A DNA stretch of 23,970 nucleotides, taken from positions 1 through 23,970 of the forward strand of contig UQYA01000019.1 of the NCBI GenBank assembly GCA_900545165.1, given 5' to 3'. Below, one piece after another: positions 8,256 through 16,906 of the stretch (position 1 is the stretch's first letter; each line of letters opens with the position of its first letter). The notes below the pieces were generated by a model that saw nothing but the letters and a program-made list of their open reading frames with translations, ran no database searches and was not told the DNA's origin. This stretch comes from an uncultured Collinsella sp. (GTDB lineage: Bacteria > Actinomycetota > Coriobacteriia > Coriobacteriales > Coriobacteriaceae). The translations under genes were made by a program, and so were the position numbers.

Positions 8256-8308
8256 TATTCTCTGACGAGAATAATTTCTCACTATCATTATTCTCGCAGA
8301 AGTATAAT
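8256..8308 (+). promoter_or_regulatory. modA promoter with nested inverted-repeat operator
   Basis: A consensus TATAAT -10 box is at 8303-8308, about 60 nt before the modA start. Just upstream, three copies of an ATTCTC/GAGAAT half-site form two overlapping palindromes. A 7-bp pair (8256-8262 and 8267-8273) has a 4-nt spacer. A 10-bp perfect pair, CGAGAATAAT and ATTATTCTCG (8266-8275 and 8287-8296), has an 11-nt spacer. The sites cover the -35 position, as expected for a repressor. The regulator is unknown; the half-site does not look like the E. coli ModE consensus. A second small hairpin (8325-8329 with 8342-8346) lies in the leader. The preceding stretch 8166-8255 shows no clear terminator. 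Confidence 0.65.
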
Positions 8309-8368
8309 CTGATTGTAGATTAAAGCCCGCGGTGGGGTACCCGGGCACAAGGTCCGAAAGGGTTGAAT

Positions 8369-9244
8369 ATGTTCGATATGGTTTCTCGCCGCGGTTTTGT
8401 CTCGCTTTCTGCTGCCGCTGCCGCCGGCCTTGGCCTTGCTGGCTGCTCGGGCAACAAGACGTCCGAGCTCGCTGGTTCCGATACCGGCTCCGCCAAGTCT
8501 TCCTCTAAGAAGAAAGCTGTCGAGCTGCAGGTCTTTGCCGCCAACTCGCTCGAGAAGGCCCTGCCCGAGGTTCAGGAGCTCTACACCGAGCAGACCGGCA
8601 CCACCTTTGCCGACACGCAGTTTAAGGCGTCTGGCGACCTTGTCGAGCAGATGCGCGCCGGTGCCGCCGTCGACGTGCTCATCACGGCTTCCAAGGGCAC
8701 CATGGACGACGCCGAGGCCGCCGGGCTCGTCGACGCCGACACCCGTGAGGATATGTTCGTCAACGACCTCGTGATCATTCGCGCCGAGGGCTCCGACACC
8801 AAGGTCGAGGCCATCGCCGACGTCGCGAATCTGGACGGCAAGATTGCCATCGGCGACGCCAAGACCGTTCCCGCCGGAAAGTATGCCAACCAGGCTCTGG
8901 CCTCCGTGGGCCTCTACACCGGCACCGAGGGCGACGACGGCGAGTATACTCCCGAGATCGCCGACAAGGTCGCGCTGGCCGATAAAGTGGGCACCGCAGC
9001 TGCCTATGTGTCCACAGGCGACTGCGTGGCCGGTTTTGTCTACAGCTCCGACATCTTCCGCTACGACGGCATCGAGGAGGCCTTTGTGTGCCCCGAGGAT
9101 TCGCACAAGCCCATTGTGTATCCGGGCGCTGTCGCCGAGAGCTCCGAGCATGCCGACGAAGCCAAGGCGTTCATCGATTTCTGCCTGACCAACAAGAAGG
9201 CTCAGAAGATTTGGGCTAAGTACGGCTTTGAGCTTTCCGCGTAG
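8369..9244 (+). CDS. modA: Molybdate ABC transporter substrate-binding lipoprotein ModA
   Basis: This lipoprotein captures molybdate (or tungstate) outside the membrane and hands it to ModB. The N-terminus has a twin-arginine pattern (SRRGFVSL) and ends in the lipobox LAGC, so it is likely exported by Tat and lipid-anchored. The mature part shows ModA family features: LQVFAANSLEKALPEVQ, FKASGDLVEQMRAGAAVDVLITAS, IAIGDAKTVPAGKYANQAL and the C-terminal YPGAVAESSEHADEAKAFIDF. ATG 8369 lies 6 nt after GAAAGGG; an in-frame TTG at 8363 is too close to that site. The protein has 291 residues. modB and modC follow directly. Confidence 0.93.
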   Translation: MFDMVSRRGFVSLSAAAAAGLGLAGCSGNKTSELAGSDTGSAKSSSKKKAVELQVFAANSLEKALPEVQELYTEQTGTTFADTQFKASGDLVEQMRAGAAVDVLITASKGTMDDAEAAGLVDADTREDMFVNDLVIIRAEGSDTKVEAIADVANLDGKIAIGDAKTVPAGKYANQALASVGLYTGTEGDDGEYTPEIADKVALADKVGTAAAYVSTGDCVAGFVYSSDIFRYDGIEEAFVCPEDSHKPIVYPGAVAESSEHADEAKAFIDFCLTNKKAQKIWAKYGFELSA

Positions 9245-9312
9245 TGCGGCTTGGCGCGATAATTCCATCGTTTTGTGTTTCACTTCGTCCTTGTATTCGC
9301 TTGGAGCTTTTC

Positions 9313-10755
9313 GTGCTTAATAGATTCCGCATGCTTGTCGCCTGTGCTTTGACCTTCGCGCTTTGCTGGGTGCCGGGATTTGCGTTTGCTGGGGATGCTG
9401 AGGACGGGGCCCAGGTTGCTGCGACTGCTCATGGGCTTTCCTATGGGATCGAGGGTTTCGAGCGATTGGCCAAGGGGACCGCTCGTGCCATGGAGGGCCA
9501 GCCTGAGGGCTACCGGTTTCCCGTTGACGAGGACGTGGACCTTGTAGTGGCGCCTGCTGCCGATCGCGTTGTGGCGTGGATATCGCCCAAGGCGGTCGAG
9601 AAGTATGGATTGGATCCGCAGGACAACGAGTGCGTATCGGGTCTCAAGTCCCTCGTCTGTGAGCTCGACAGCGCAAACTGCATGGGAGGTGCGCAGCTAG
9701 GGGACGTGGATCTTCCTTGGTATGTCACGGCGGAAACAACGTTTGATGCCGGCGGGTATACCTATGGCTTTGACGAGCGCGGTGCGGATGGGGACCGCTA
9801 TGTGGTGATTGCATCAGCCTCGGGTGATGCCAAGGGCGGCGCGCGTTGGCTTGATAGCGCTCACATGGTAGAAGCATCGTCTGTCGCGTTGCGGGATGAG
9901 CAGGGGCCCTTGACCTCTCTGGCTTCCTTTTTGGGCGACATCGACTATCGCCCGTTTTGGGTGTCCATTAAAACGAGCGGTCTTGCCCTGGTGATCGCGT
10001 TTGCGCTGGGCCTGTTCGCCGCGTGGAAGACCATGGGTACGACGAGCCGAATCAAGGGCCTGCTCGATTCGGTCTTTACCATCCCTATGGTGCTGCCGCC
10101 TACGGTGTGCGGCTTTTTGTTGCTTATGCTGTTTGGTCGCTCGACCAGTGTTGGCCAGTGGCTTATCGCGCACGGCGTCTCGATCGTCTTTACGTGGCCG
10201 GCGGCGGTGATCTCTGCCGTGGTGGTGTCTTTCCCGCTCGTCTATCGTACGGCGCTCGGAGCCTTCGAGAGCCTCGACACGCAGATGCTCGATGCGGCGC
10301 GCACACTGGGCTGGTCCGAGCGTCGCATCTTTACCAAGCTTATGATGCCGCTTGGCTGGCCCTCGATTGCCGCCGGCACGGTGCTCGCCTTTGCCCGCGC
10401 GATGGGCGAGTTTGGCTGTACCCTGTTCTTTGCGGGCAACTACGCCGGTATTACGCAGACCATCCCCATTGCCATCTATTTTGAGTGGATGGGCGGCAAC
10501 ACGTCGGTGGCCCTCTTTTGGGTCGTCGTCGTGATCGTGTTTAGCTTCCTGGTCATCCTGTTCATCAACATGTACACCGCTCATTCGCAAAAGTATCGCG
10601 AGCGGGGCCTTTCCCGTGCGGAGCGCAAACAGGTCAAAGATTTCGCCGGACAGGGCGATTCGCTCGACCCAGTCGGCGGCGATGCGCTGCGTATCGATCG
10701 CGAGGCGCTGGCTGAGCTCATGCGCGATGAGCCCGCTATGCAGGGAGGTCGATAG
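9313..10755 (+). CDS. modB: Molybdate ABC transporter permease ModB with an extra exported N-terminal domain
   Basis: The C-terminal half (from about residue 215) is a standard ModB permease. It has five hydrophobic segments and the ATPase-contact loop DAARTLGWSERRIFTKLMMPLGWPS. Usual ModB proteins are about 220-230 residues; this one is 480. Residues 1-26 look like a signal peptide (LNRFR, hydrophobic core, AFA cleavage site). They are followed by about 187 hydrophilic residues with three cysteines that should lie outside the membrane before the first permease segment. A tail of about 60 charged residues follows the last segment. GTG 9313 is chosen because GGAG (9303-9306) precedes it by 6 nt. 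An in-frame GTG overlapping the modA stop (9244) and ATG 9331 are alternatives. The extra domain is unrecognised. Confidence 0.88.
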   Translation: MLNRFRMLVACALTFALCWVPGFAFAGDAEDGAQVAATAHGLSYGIEGFERLAKGTARAMEGQPEGYRFPVDEDVDLVVAPAADRVVAWISPKAVEKYGLDPQDNECVSGLKSLVCELDSANCMGGAQLGDVDLPWYVTAETTFDAGGYTYGFDERGADGDRYVVIASASGDAKGGARWLDSAHMVEASSVALRDEQGPLTSLASFLGDIDYRPFWVSIKTSGLALVIAFALGLFAAWKTMGTTSRIKGLLDSVFTIPMVLPPTVCGFLLLMLFGRSTSVGQWLIAHGVSIVFTWPAAVISAVVVSFPLVYRTALGAFESLDTQMLDAARTLGWSERRIFTKLMMPLGWPSIAAGTVLAFARAMGEFGCTLFFAGNYAGITQTIPIAIYFEWMGGNTSVALFWVVVVIVFSFLVILFINMYTAHSQKYRERGLSRAERKQVKDFAGQGDSLDPVGGDALRIDREALAELMRDEPAMQGGR

Positions 10756-10758
10756 GCC

Positions 10759-11829
10759 ATGTCACTCGTTCTGGATATTAAAAAGCGCTATCCGGAGTTT
10801 ATGCTCGATATGCAGCTTGAGGCCGGTGAGGAGCGTGTGGCGCTGCTTGGTGCCTCGGGCTGCGGCAAGAGCTGCACGCTGCGCTGCATTGCCGGTGTGG
10901 AGACGCCCGACGAGGGCAAGATCGTCGTTAACGGCGTGACCTTTTTTGACTCGGCGGCGGGCATCAACCTGTCGCCCCAGGAGCGAAAATGCGCCCTGCT
11001 GTTCCAAAACTATCAGCTGTTTCCCAACATGACGGTGGCCGATAACGTATGTGCCGGCGTAAAGGACGCGGGCGACGCCGCGGCGCGCAAAAAGCTTGCC
11101 GAGCGCTATCTGGGCATTTTCGGTCTGGCCGATTTTGCCGACCGCTACCCCGCGCGACTCTCGGGTGGCCAGCAGCAACGTGTGGCGCTTGCGCGCATGG
11201 TGGCGGCGCATCCGGGCATCTTTATGTTCGACGAGCCCATGAGCGCGCTCGATTCCTATCTTAAGAGCGCGCTCGAGCAGAACATGCTCGACCTGTTCGA
11301 TGTGTGCAACCGCACCGTCCTCTACGTGAGCCACGATATTGACGAGGCATGCCGCCTGTGCAAGCGCATTTGCGTGATGCATAACGGACATGTGGAGGAG
11401 ATCGGCTCCGTCGAGGACGTGGTCCGCCGTCCGCAGACGCTGGCGGCGTTGCGCCTGACGGGCTGCAAGAACACAAGCCGGGCGCGCAAGGTCGGCGGCG
11501 AAGAAGTGGAGGCCCTCGACTGGGGCATGACCTTTAACGTGGGTCGCGAGGTTCCCGATAATGTGGCGTACCTGGGCATTCGCGCAAGCTACTTCCATGT
11601 TGACAATCGCGCGGAGCGTGGTCGCAACAGCTATGACCTGCATGTGGCCCGCGTGAGCGATTCGCGTTTTGAGCGCCTGGTGCTGCTGGACGTGCCGCGC
11701 GCCGATGCGCCCACACGTCTGCAGTGGAAGGTCAACAAGGTGGGCGTGCCTGTCGACGAGCTGCCGCAAGCAGGCGAGACGCTACGCATGCACTTCGATG
11801 CGAGTAAGATCCATTTGGTTTGTCGATAG
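10759..11829 (+). CDS. modC: Molybdate ABC transporter ATPase ModC
   Basis: This cytoplasmic ATPase powers molybdate import with ModB. Of its 356 residues the first 230 or so are the ABC domain: Walker A GASGCGKS at residues 31-38, Q-loop LLFQNYQLFPNM, signature LSGGQQQRVALARM, Walker B with IFMFDEPMSALDS, and the switch histidine in LYVSHDIDEA. The remaining C-terminal part (about residues 235-356) is where ModC proteins carry the molybdate-binding TOBE/Mop domain, and it looks like a single divergent copy. ATG 10759 starts 3 nt after the modB stop; its ribosome binding site GGAGG (10744-10748) lies inside modB, giving coupled translation. A terminator follows. Confidence 0.93.
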   Translation: MSLVLDIKKRYPEFMLDMQLEAGEERVALLGASGCGKSCTLRCIAGVETPDEGKIVVNGVTFFDSAAGINLSPQERKCALLFQNYQLFPNMTVADNVCAGVKDAGDAAARKKLAERYLGIFGLADFADRYPARLSGGQQQRVALARMVAAHPGIFMFDEPMSALDSYLKSALEQNMLDLFDVCNRTVLYVSHDIDEACRLCKRICVMHNGHVEEIGSVEDVVRRPQTLAALRLTGCKNTSRARKVGGEEVEALDWGMTFNVGREVPDNVAYLGIRASYFHVDNRAERGRNSYDLHVARVSDSRFERLVLLDVPRADAPTRLQWKVNKVGVPVDELPQAGETLRMHFDASKIHLVCR

Positions 11830-11840
11830 CGCCGGGTAAT

Positions 11841-11875
11841 GCCGTCGGGGATATAGGCCTCGGCGGCTTTGTCTT
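11841..11875 (+). terminator. Rho-independent terminator after modC
   Basis: A 10-bp stem with two G-U pairs (arms 11841-11850 and 11858-11867) encloses the loop ATATAGG and is followed by the T-rich tract TTTGTCTT. It starts 12 nt after the modC stop and ends the modABC transcript. Confidence 0.75.
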
Positions 11876-11962
11876 GCCGTTCGCCGAATGAAGGATGACA
11901 AACTCTTATCAATAAAGATAATTATTTATTAAACTACGGCACGCGACGCTGTCGTACGAATG

Positions 11963-12000
11963 TCAACGGTGTTCGCATGGTCGACGACCGTTGATATAGT
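11963..12000 (+). promoter_or_regulatory. Promoter with overlapping GTTGA/TCAAC inverted repeats
   Basis: TTCGCA (11972-11977) and TATAGT (11995-12000) are spaced by exactly 17 nt. An 8-bp inverted repeat, TCAACGGT (11963-11970) with ACCGTTGA (11987-11994), flanks the -35 box and abuts the -10 box. Immediately downstream is a second GTTGA-CC-TCAAC pair (about 11999-12010). The arrangement suggests an operator for an unknown regulator. Confidence 0.5.
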
Positions 12001-12030
12001 TGACCTCAACTTGTAAAGGAGGGTGCGCAC

Positions 12031-12099
12031 ATGCCGCAGACGACATACATTCGCCGCGTTGCCGCGCGCGCCCTGTATATGGCTCGGAGTCGCATATGA
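12031..12099 (+). CDS. Possible leader peptide, 22 residues
   Basis: A 22-codon ORF starts with ATG 12031, placed 8 nt after the near-perfect ribosome binding site AAGGAGG (12016-12022) and about 25 nt downstream of the promoter's expected start point. The peptide is basic, with five arginines and a C-terminal ARSRI. No single amino acid is repeated in the way seen in classical attenuation peptides. The best translation signal in the leader is spent on this tiny ORF, which argues that its translation has a purpose. It could equally be a small protein of unknown role. Confidence 0.45.
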   Translation: MPQTTYIRRVAARALYMARSRI

Positions 12100-12266
12100 G
12101 CAGGTATGTTCACGGCTCCGGGAGAGACGACGCACAACTAAATAATCGACCGCAAAGCAGGTTCCCTAAAATACCGGGTTTGAGTGCGCCTGGATTGTCA
12201 CCATCCGTGGTGCATCCATGCCGTCGTATCTCGTTTTTGGTTCGAGAGGGGACCCGTTATGGCTGA
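12096..12266 (+). CDS. Possible small ORF overlapping the leader peptide, 56 residues
   Basis: ATG 12096 overlaps the stop of the 22-codon ORF (ATGA), so it could be translated by re-initiation. It encodes 56 residues rich in Arg, Pro and Ser with no membrane segment and no recognised motif. It runs through the strong hairpin at 12191-12218, which is more consistent with structured RNA than with coding sequence. I regard it as doubtful. Confidence 0.2.
   Translation: MSRYVHGSGRDDAQLNNRPQSRFPKIPGLSAPGLSPSVVHPCRRISFLVREGTRYG
12191..12218 (+). other. Strong RNA hairpin with TCCG tetraloop in the leader
   Basis: TGGAT pairs with ATCCA and, after a small internal loop, CACCA pairs with TGGTG. 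The hairpin is capped by TCCG, which belongs to the stable UNCG tetraloop class. No T run follows directly, so it is not a simple terminator. It may be part of a larger leader structure that controls the downstream importer. Confidence 0.45.
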
Positions 12267-12427
12267 AGCTCTCGATTTTCATCCGATGTGGCGGAGCTTG
12301 GGTATGTCGGCCCTTTGATGGCCCCATTACGTATCGTTGCTTTTGCCGGGCGGTACCCCGATGCACCGCAAGGCGCTTTCCGGCTTTGCATATATTTGTC
12401 CGTTTGTTCAGCTATGAGAGGATTTTT

Positions 12428-14038
12428 ATGAACAACGACCTTACCCAGGCGGGCATTTCCCGTCGCAGCTTTGTAGCCGGCCTTGGCACGCTTTCCGTGT
12501 TGGCCGGACTCGGCCTCACTGGCTGCGGCGGTTCGGGCGCCGAGAGCGGTAGCGCCGCTGCCTCCGGCCAGGATGTGGAGTATCGCGACGAGCTGCAGAT
12601 CGCGTTACCGGCGAGCCCGGACGGTCTCGATCCGCACACCACGTCGTCGCTTGTGACCATGGACATCATCTGCAACGTCGTCGAGCCGCTCTTTGGCCTC
12701 GATAGCGACTACGAGCCCCAGCCCGTGCTGGCCAAGGGCTATGAGGTCTCCGACGACGGCCTGACCTACACCATCAAGCTGCGCGAGGACGTTACCTTCC
12801 ACAACGGCAAGGAGTTTGGCTCCGAGGACGTCGTGGCTTCGATGAACCGCTGGCTCACCGTCAACGACCGCGCCGCGAGCCTGCTGCCCGGCGCCACCTT
12901 CGCCGCCTCGGGCGACCACGAGGTCACCTGCACGCTGACCGAGCCCGCCATCGACTTTCTGATCATTCTGGGCAACCACTCCCAGTATCCGGGTATCTTC
13001 CCCTCCGAGGTCATCGAGGCCGCGGGCGATACCGGCGTGACCGAGTACGTGGGTACCGGTGCTTACAAGTTTGTGGAGTGGAAGCAGGACCAGTACGTCC
13101 ATCTCACCCGCTACGAAGACTATGTCGCCGCTCACGGCAAGGCTTCGGGCTACACCGGCAAGGTCTCCGCGCCCACCAAGGACATCTACTATCAGTTCGT
13201 GACCGAGGCCTCCACGCGCGTGAGCGGGTTTGAGACCGGCGAGTACGATATCGCTGGCGAGATCCCCACCGAGAACTACCACGACTTCGACGGCAACGAC
13301 GACGTTAAGCTCTACACCCATAATGCCGGCGTTCTGACCGCCTTCCTCAACATGAACGAGGGCGTCTTCGCCGACGAGGAGATCCGCAAGTGCGCCCTCA
13401 TGGCTATCGACTGCGAGGCGGCCGCTCTTGCCGCCTATGGCGAGAAGGAGCTCTTCAACATCGATCCCAACCTTGGCAACCCCGAGAACGCTCAGTGGGC
13501 GACCGACGCGGGCAAGAAGTACTTCAACCAGGCCGACGCCAAGGCCGCCAAGAAGGCTCTGGCCAAGACCTCCTATGCCGGTGAGACGGTCAAGCTGCTG
13601 ACCACCCCCGACTACAAGGATATGTACAACGCCACCGTCGCGCTGCAGGAGCAGCTCGAGAAGGCCGGCTTCACCGCCGAGGTCGACAGCTACGAGTTCG
13701 CGACCTTCATGGACATCCGCTCCGGCAAGCCCGAGCAGTGGGACCTCTTTGTGGCCTCCACCAACTACAAGCCCATCCCGGCCCAGTCCCTCTCGGTCTC
13801 CAAGGCCTTCTATGGCCTGTCCGACGAGAAGGCGCTCAAGCTCGTGGCCGAGACCCGCACCGCCAAGGACACCGACGCCGCGGCCAAGAAGTGGGCCGAG
13901 GCTCAGGAGCGCCTCTACGAGATCGCCGTCATCGAGCCGCTTTGCCACTACGCTTCCATCACGGGCACCCAGGCAGACGTCGAGGACGTCGAGGTGCTCG
14001 ACGGCGCCATCGTTTGGAATGCCAAGCGTCCGGAGTAA
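12428..14038 (+). CDS. ABC importer substrate-binding lipoprotein, peptide/nickel family (SBP_bac_5)
   Basis: This extracellular solute-binding protein of 536 residues belongs to the DppA/OppA/NikA family. The N-terminus carries a twin-arginine motif (SRRSFVAG) and the lipobox LTGC, so it is probably Tat-exported and lipid-anchored. The mature protein shows the family pattern PDGLDPHTT, EPLFGLDSDYEPQPVLAKGYEVSDDGLTYTIKLREDVTFHNGKEF and SEDVVASMNRW. The start ATG 12428 has GAGAGGA (12416-12422) at 5 nt; upstream in-frame codons lack such a site. The four other subunits of the importer follow. The bound ligand cannot be told from the sequence: peptides, nickel complexes or other small molecules are all used in this family. 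Its fusion into one run with reductase and selenium genes is the best clue. Confidence 0.9.
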   Translation: MNNDLTQAGISRRSFVAGLGTLSVLAGLGLTGCGGSGAESGSAAASGQDVEYRDELQIALPASPDGLDPHTTSSLVTMDIICNVVEPLFGLDSDYEPQPVLAKGYEVSDDGLTYTIKLREDVTFHNGKEFGSEDVVASMNRWLTVNDRAASLLPGATFAASGDHEVTCTLTEPAIDFLIILGNHSQYPGIFPSEVIEAAGDTGVTEYVGTGAYKFVEWKQDQYVHLTRYEDYVAAHGKASGYTGKVSAPTKDIYYQFVTEASTRVSGFETGEYDIAGEIPTENYHDFDGNDDVKLYTHNAGVLTAFLNMNEGVFADEEIRKCALMAIDCEAAALAAYGEKELFNIDPNLGNPENAQWATDAGKKYFNQADAKAAKKALAKTSYAGETVKLLTTPDYKDMYNATVALQEQLEKAGFTAEVDSYEFATFMDIRSGKPEQWDLFVASTNYKPIPAQSLSVSKAFYGLSDEKALKLVAETRTAKDTDAAAKKWAEAQERLYEIAVIEPLCHYASITGTQADVEDVEVLDGAIVWNAKRPE

Positions 14039-14052
14039 TGCAATAGATGGCG

Positions 14053-14088
14053 TGGCGGCTTGAGGGGTCTGGTCCCCTGTGGCCGCCA
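14053..14088 (+). other. Intercistronic hairpin after the substrate-binding protein gene
   Basis: TGGCGGC (14053-14059) pairs with GCCGCCA (14082-14088), and inside it GGGG and CCCC pair around TCTGGT. No T run follows. Hairpins at this spot in importer operons typically stabilise the upstream message or reduce readthrough, giving more binding protein than membrane subunits; that role is inferred. Confidence 0.6.
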
Positions 14089-14126
14089 TGCCCTGTCCAC
14101 GTTCAGAGGGGAAATAGACGCCTCGC

Positions 14127-15080
14127 ATGTTGAAGTACACGCTCAAACGTATAGGCGCGATGGTTCCGGTGATGCTCATCATCTCGGTCGTCGTGTTTTT
14201 GATTATCTATCTCACACCGGGTGACCCGGCCTCTTCGATGCTCGGCATGGAGGCTTCGGCCGACCAGATCGAGCGCGTCAACGATAGCCTGGGACTCAAC
14301 GAGCCGCTGCCGCAGCGCTACGTTGAGTGGATGGGCGGCGTGCTTACCGGCGACCTGGGCGATTCGTATTTTATGCGCCAGCCCGTCACGCAGGCGATCG
14401 CCGAGCACTTTGGCCCCACGCTATCGCTCGCGCTTCTGGCACAGCTCATCGCGCTGCTGATTGCACTGCCCTGCGGCGTCGTCGCTGCCCTCAAACATGG
14501 GTCGCGCACCGACGCGGTCTTGCGTGTCGTTGCTCTTTTGGGCGTGGCGATACCCGGCTTTTTGATGGCGCTCATGCTTATGTGGCTGTTTGCCGTCACG
14601 TTGCGTGTGTTCCCGGTGGCCGGCTATGCGCCGCTATCGAAGGGCTGGTTCAGCCATTTACGCTATCTTGCGTTGCCGGCCATATCGCTTGGATGCGTGC
14701 AGGCGGCCCTGCTCATGCGCATGACCCGTTCGAGCGTTATCGAGGCCATGCAGCTTGACTGCGTCAAGACGGCGCGTGCCAAGGGCGTCTCCGAGTTTCG
14801 CGTGGTGCTGGCCCATGCCCTGCGCAACGCAGCGCTGCCGATTCTCACTTCGGTCGGCTATTCTTTTGGCGCCCTGATTACGGGCGCCGTGGTGACTGAG
14901 GCCATTTTTAACATCCCCGGTTTGGGCCAGCTGGTCACGAGCTCTATCGAGCGTCGCGACTATCCGGTGATTCAGGGCGTGCTGTTGGTCATCGCCTTGT
15001 TGAATTCGGTGATCAATCTGGTCGTCGACCTTGCCTACGGCGCTTTTGACCCGCGCGCTCGCAAATGGGGCGATGCATGA
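14127..15080 (+). CDS. ABC importer permease, DppB/NikB type
   Basis: This is the first membrane subunit of the peptide/nickel-type importer, 317 residues. The N-terminus (LKYTLKRIGAMVPVMLIISVVVFLI, then LTPGDPA) is the classic DppB start. The ATPase-contact loop reads VKTARAKGVSEFRVVLAHALRNAALP, and the late stretch VVTEAIFNIPGLGQLV is family-typical. About six membrane segments are seen. The start ATG 14127 is the only reasonable one because an in-frame stop lies just upstream, but the nearest ribosome binding site (AGAGGGG) ends about 15 nt away, which is unusually far and may lower expression compared with the binding protein. The next permease gene overlaps its stop codon. Confidence 0.93.
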   Translation: MLKYTLKRIGAMVPVMLIISVVVFLIIYLTPGDPASSMLGMEASADQIERVNDSLGLNEPLPQRYVEWMGGVLTGDLGDSYFMRQPVTQAIAEHFGPTLSLALLAQLIALLIALPCGVVAALKHGSRTDAVLRVVALLGVAIPGFLMALMLMWLFAVTLRVFPVAGYAPLSKGWFSHLRYLALPAISLGCVQAALLMRMTRSSVIEAMQLDCVKTARAKGVSEFRVVLAHALRNAALPILTSVGYSFGALITGAVVTEAIFNIPGLGQLVTSSIERRDYPVIQGVLLVIALLNSVINLVVDLAYGAFDPRARKWGDA

Positions 15081-15907
15081 TGGCAAACGTTAAGAAGGCT
15101 CTTGCCAACAAGGGGTTTGTGGTCGGTGGCTGCATTTTCCTGGCGATTGCGCTGATCGCGCTCGTCGGTCCGCTGGTGTGGACGGTTGATCCCAATGCGC
15201 AGGAGATGACGCTGCGACTTTCGGCACCTTCGCCCGCGCATCCCTTTGGCTGCGATGACTTTGGCCGCGACCTGCTTGCCCGCGTCATCGTGGGCGCGCG
15301 CGTGTCGCTTGGCGTTGGCATTGCCGTCACGCTCGCGACGAGTGCGCTCGGCTTGGTGATTGGTACCTATGCGTGCTACAACGAGAGGCTCGACCATATT
15401 CTCATGCGCATCTGCGACGGCCTTATGTCCATTCCGGGCGTGCTTTTGGCTATCGCACTCATGGCCATGATGGGCGCCTCGGTCTGGAACGTCATCATCG
15501 CGCTCTCCATCGTCTATACGCCTAGCATGGCGCGCATCGTGCGCTCGCGTGCGATGGTTGTCAAGGAGGAGCCCTTTGTGGAGGCCCTGCGCGTGCAGGG
15601 CGCCTCGACCGCGCGCATCGTGTGGCTGCATATCGTGCCCAACGTTATGGCACCCTTCCTGGTGCAGGCGACCTTCGTCTTTGCCGAGGCCGTGCTCTCG
15701 GAGGCCGCCCTCTCGTTTCTGGGTCTGGGTATCAAGGCACCCGACGCCAGCTGGGGAAACATCCTGCAGGCAGGCAAGAACGTGATGCGCAAAGCCTGGT
15801 GGATGATCTTCTTCCCGGCTATCGCCATCATCGCGAGCGTGCTTTCGCTGAACCTTGCCGGCGACGGCCTGCGCGACGCCCTCGATCCCAAGACCAAGGA
15901 GGACTAG
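15077..15907 (+). CDS. ABC importer permease, DppC/NikC type
   Basis: This is the second membrane subunit, about 276 residues. It starts with one membrane segment (GFVVGGCIFLAIALIALVGPLVW), has the family stretch HPFGCDDFGRDLLARVIVGARVSLGVG, the ATPase-contact loop VEALRVQGASTARIVWLHIVPNVMAP, and ends with SWGNILQAGKN and SLNLAGDGLRDALDPKTKED. ATG 15077 overlaps the previous stop as ATGA, so translation is coupled; ATG 15080 and ATG 15065 are in frame and possible. Together with the DppB-type subunit it forms the channel. Confidence 0.93.
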   Translation: MMANVKKALANKGFVVGGCIFLAIALIALVGPLVWTVDPNAQEMTLRLSAPSPAHPFGCDDFGRDLLARVIVGARVSLGVGIAVTLATSALGLVIGTYACYNERLDHILMRICDGLMSIPGVLLAIALMAMMGASVWNVIIALSIVYTPSMARIVRSRAMVVKEEPFVEALRVQGASTARIVWLHIVPNVMAPFLVQATFVFAEAVLSEAALSFLGLGIKAPDASWGNILQAGKNVMRKAWWMIFFPAIAIIASVLSLNLAGDGLRDALDPKTKED

Positions 15908-15910
15908 CCC

Positions 15911-16895
<985 letters not shown>

Positions 16896-16906
<11 letters not shown>

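Larger units (their letters stand above)
11876..12427 (+). other. Long leader region upstream of the peptide/nickel-type ABC importer
   Basis: About 550 bases contain no long gene. They hold an AT-rich stretch (11903-11934, with TTATC and GATAA as an inverted pair), a promoter with inverted repeats (11963-12000), a short ORF with a strong ribosome binding site (12031-12099), and several possible RNA hairpins. The strongest hairpin is at 12191-12218; others pair 12229-12233 with 12243-12247 and about 12265-12270 with 12294-12299. The importer's first gene starts only at 12428, so its mRNA would have a 5' leader of roughly 420 nt if the promoter is correct. By eye I find no known riboswitch. 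Confidence 0.6.

Noticed and set aside
12145..12175. CGCAAAGC followed by CCCTAAAA, reminiscent of the c-di-GMP-I riboswitch core
   Set aside because: The paired upstream motif (GGCAAACC type) and the GAAA-capped stem are absent, so the likeness is probably chance. A covariance-model scan would decide.
12605..14182. A 525-codon open frame on the minus strand
   Set aside because: It lies opposite the substrate-binding protein gene. Its Gly/Val/Leu-rich translation is the mirror of that gene's biased codons.
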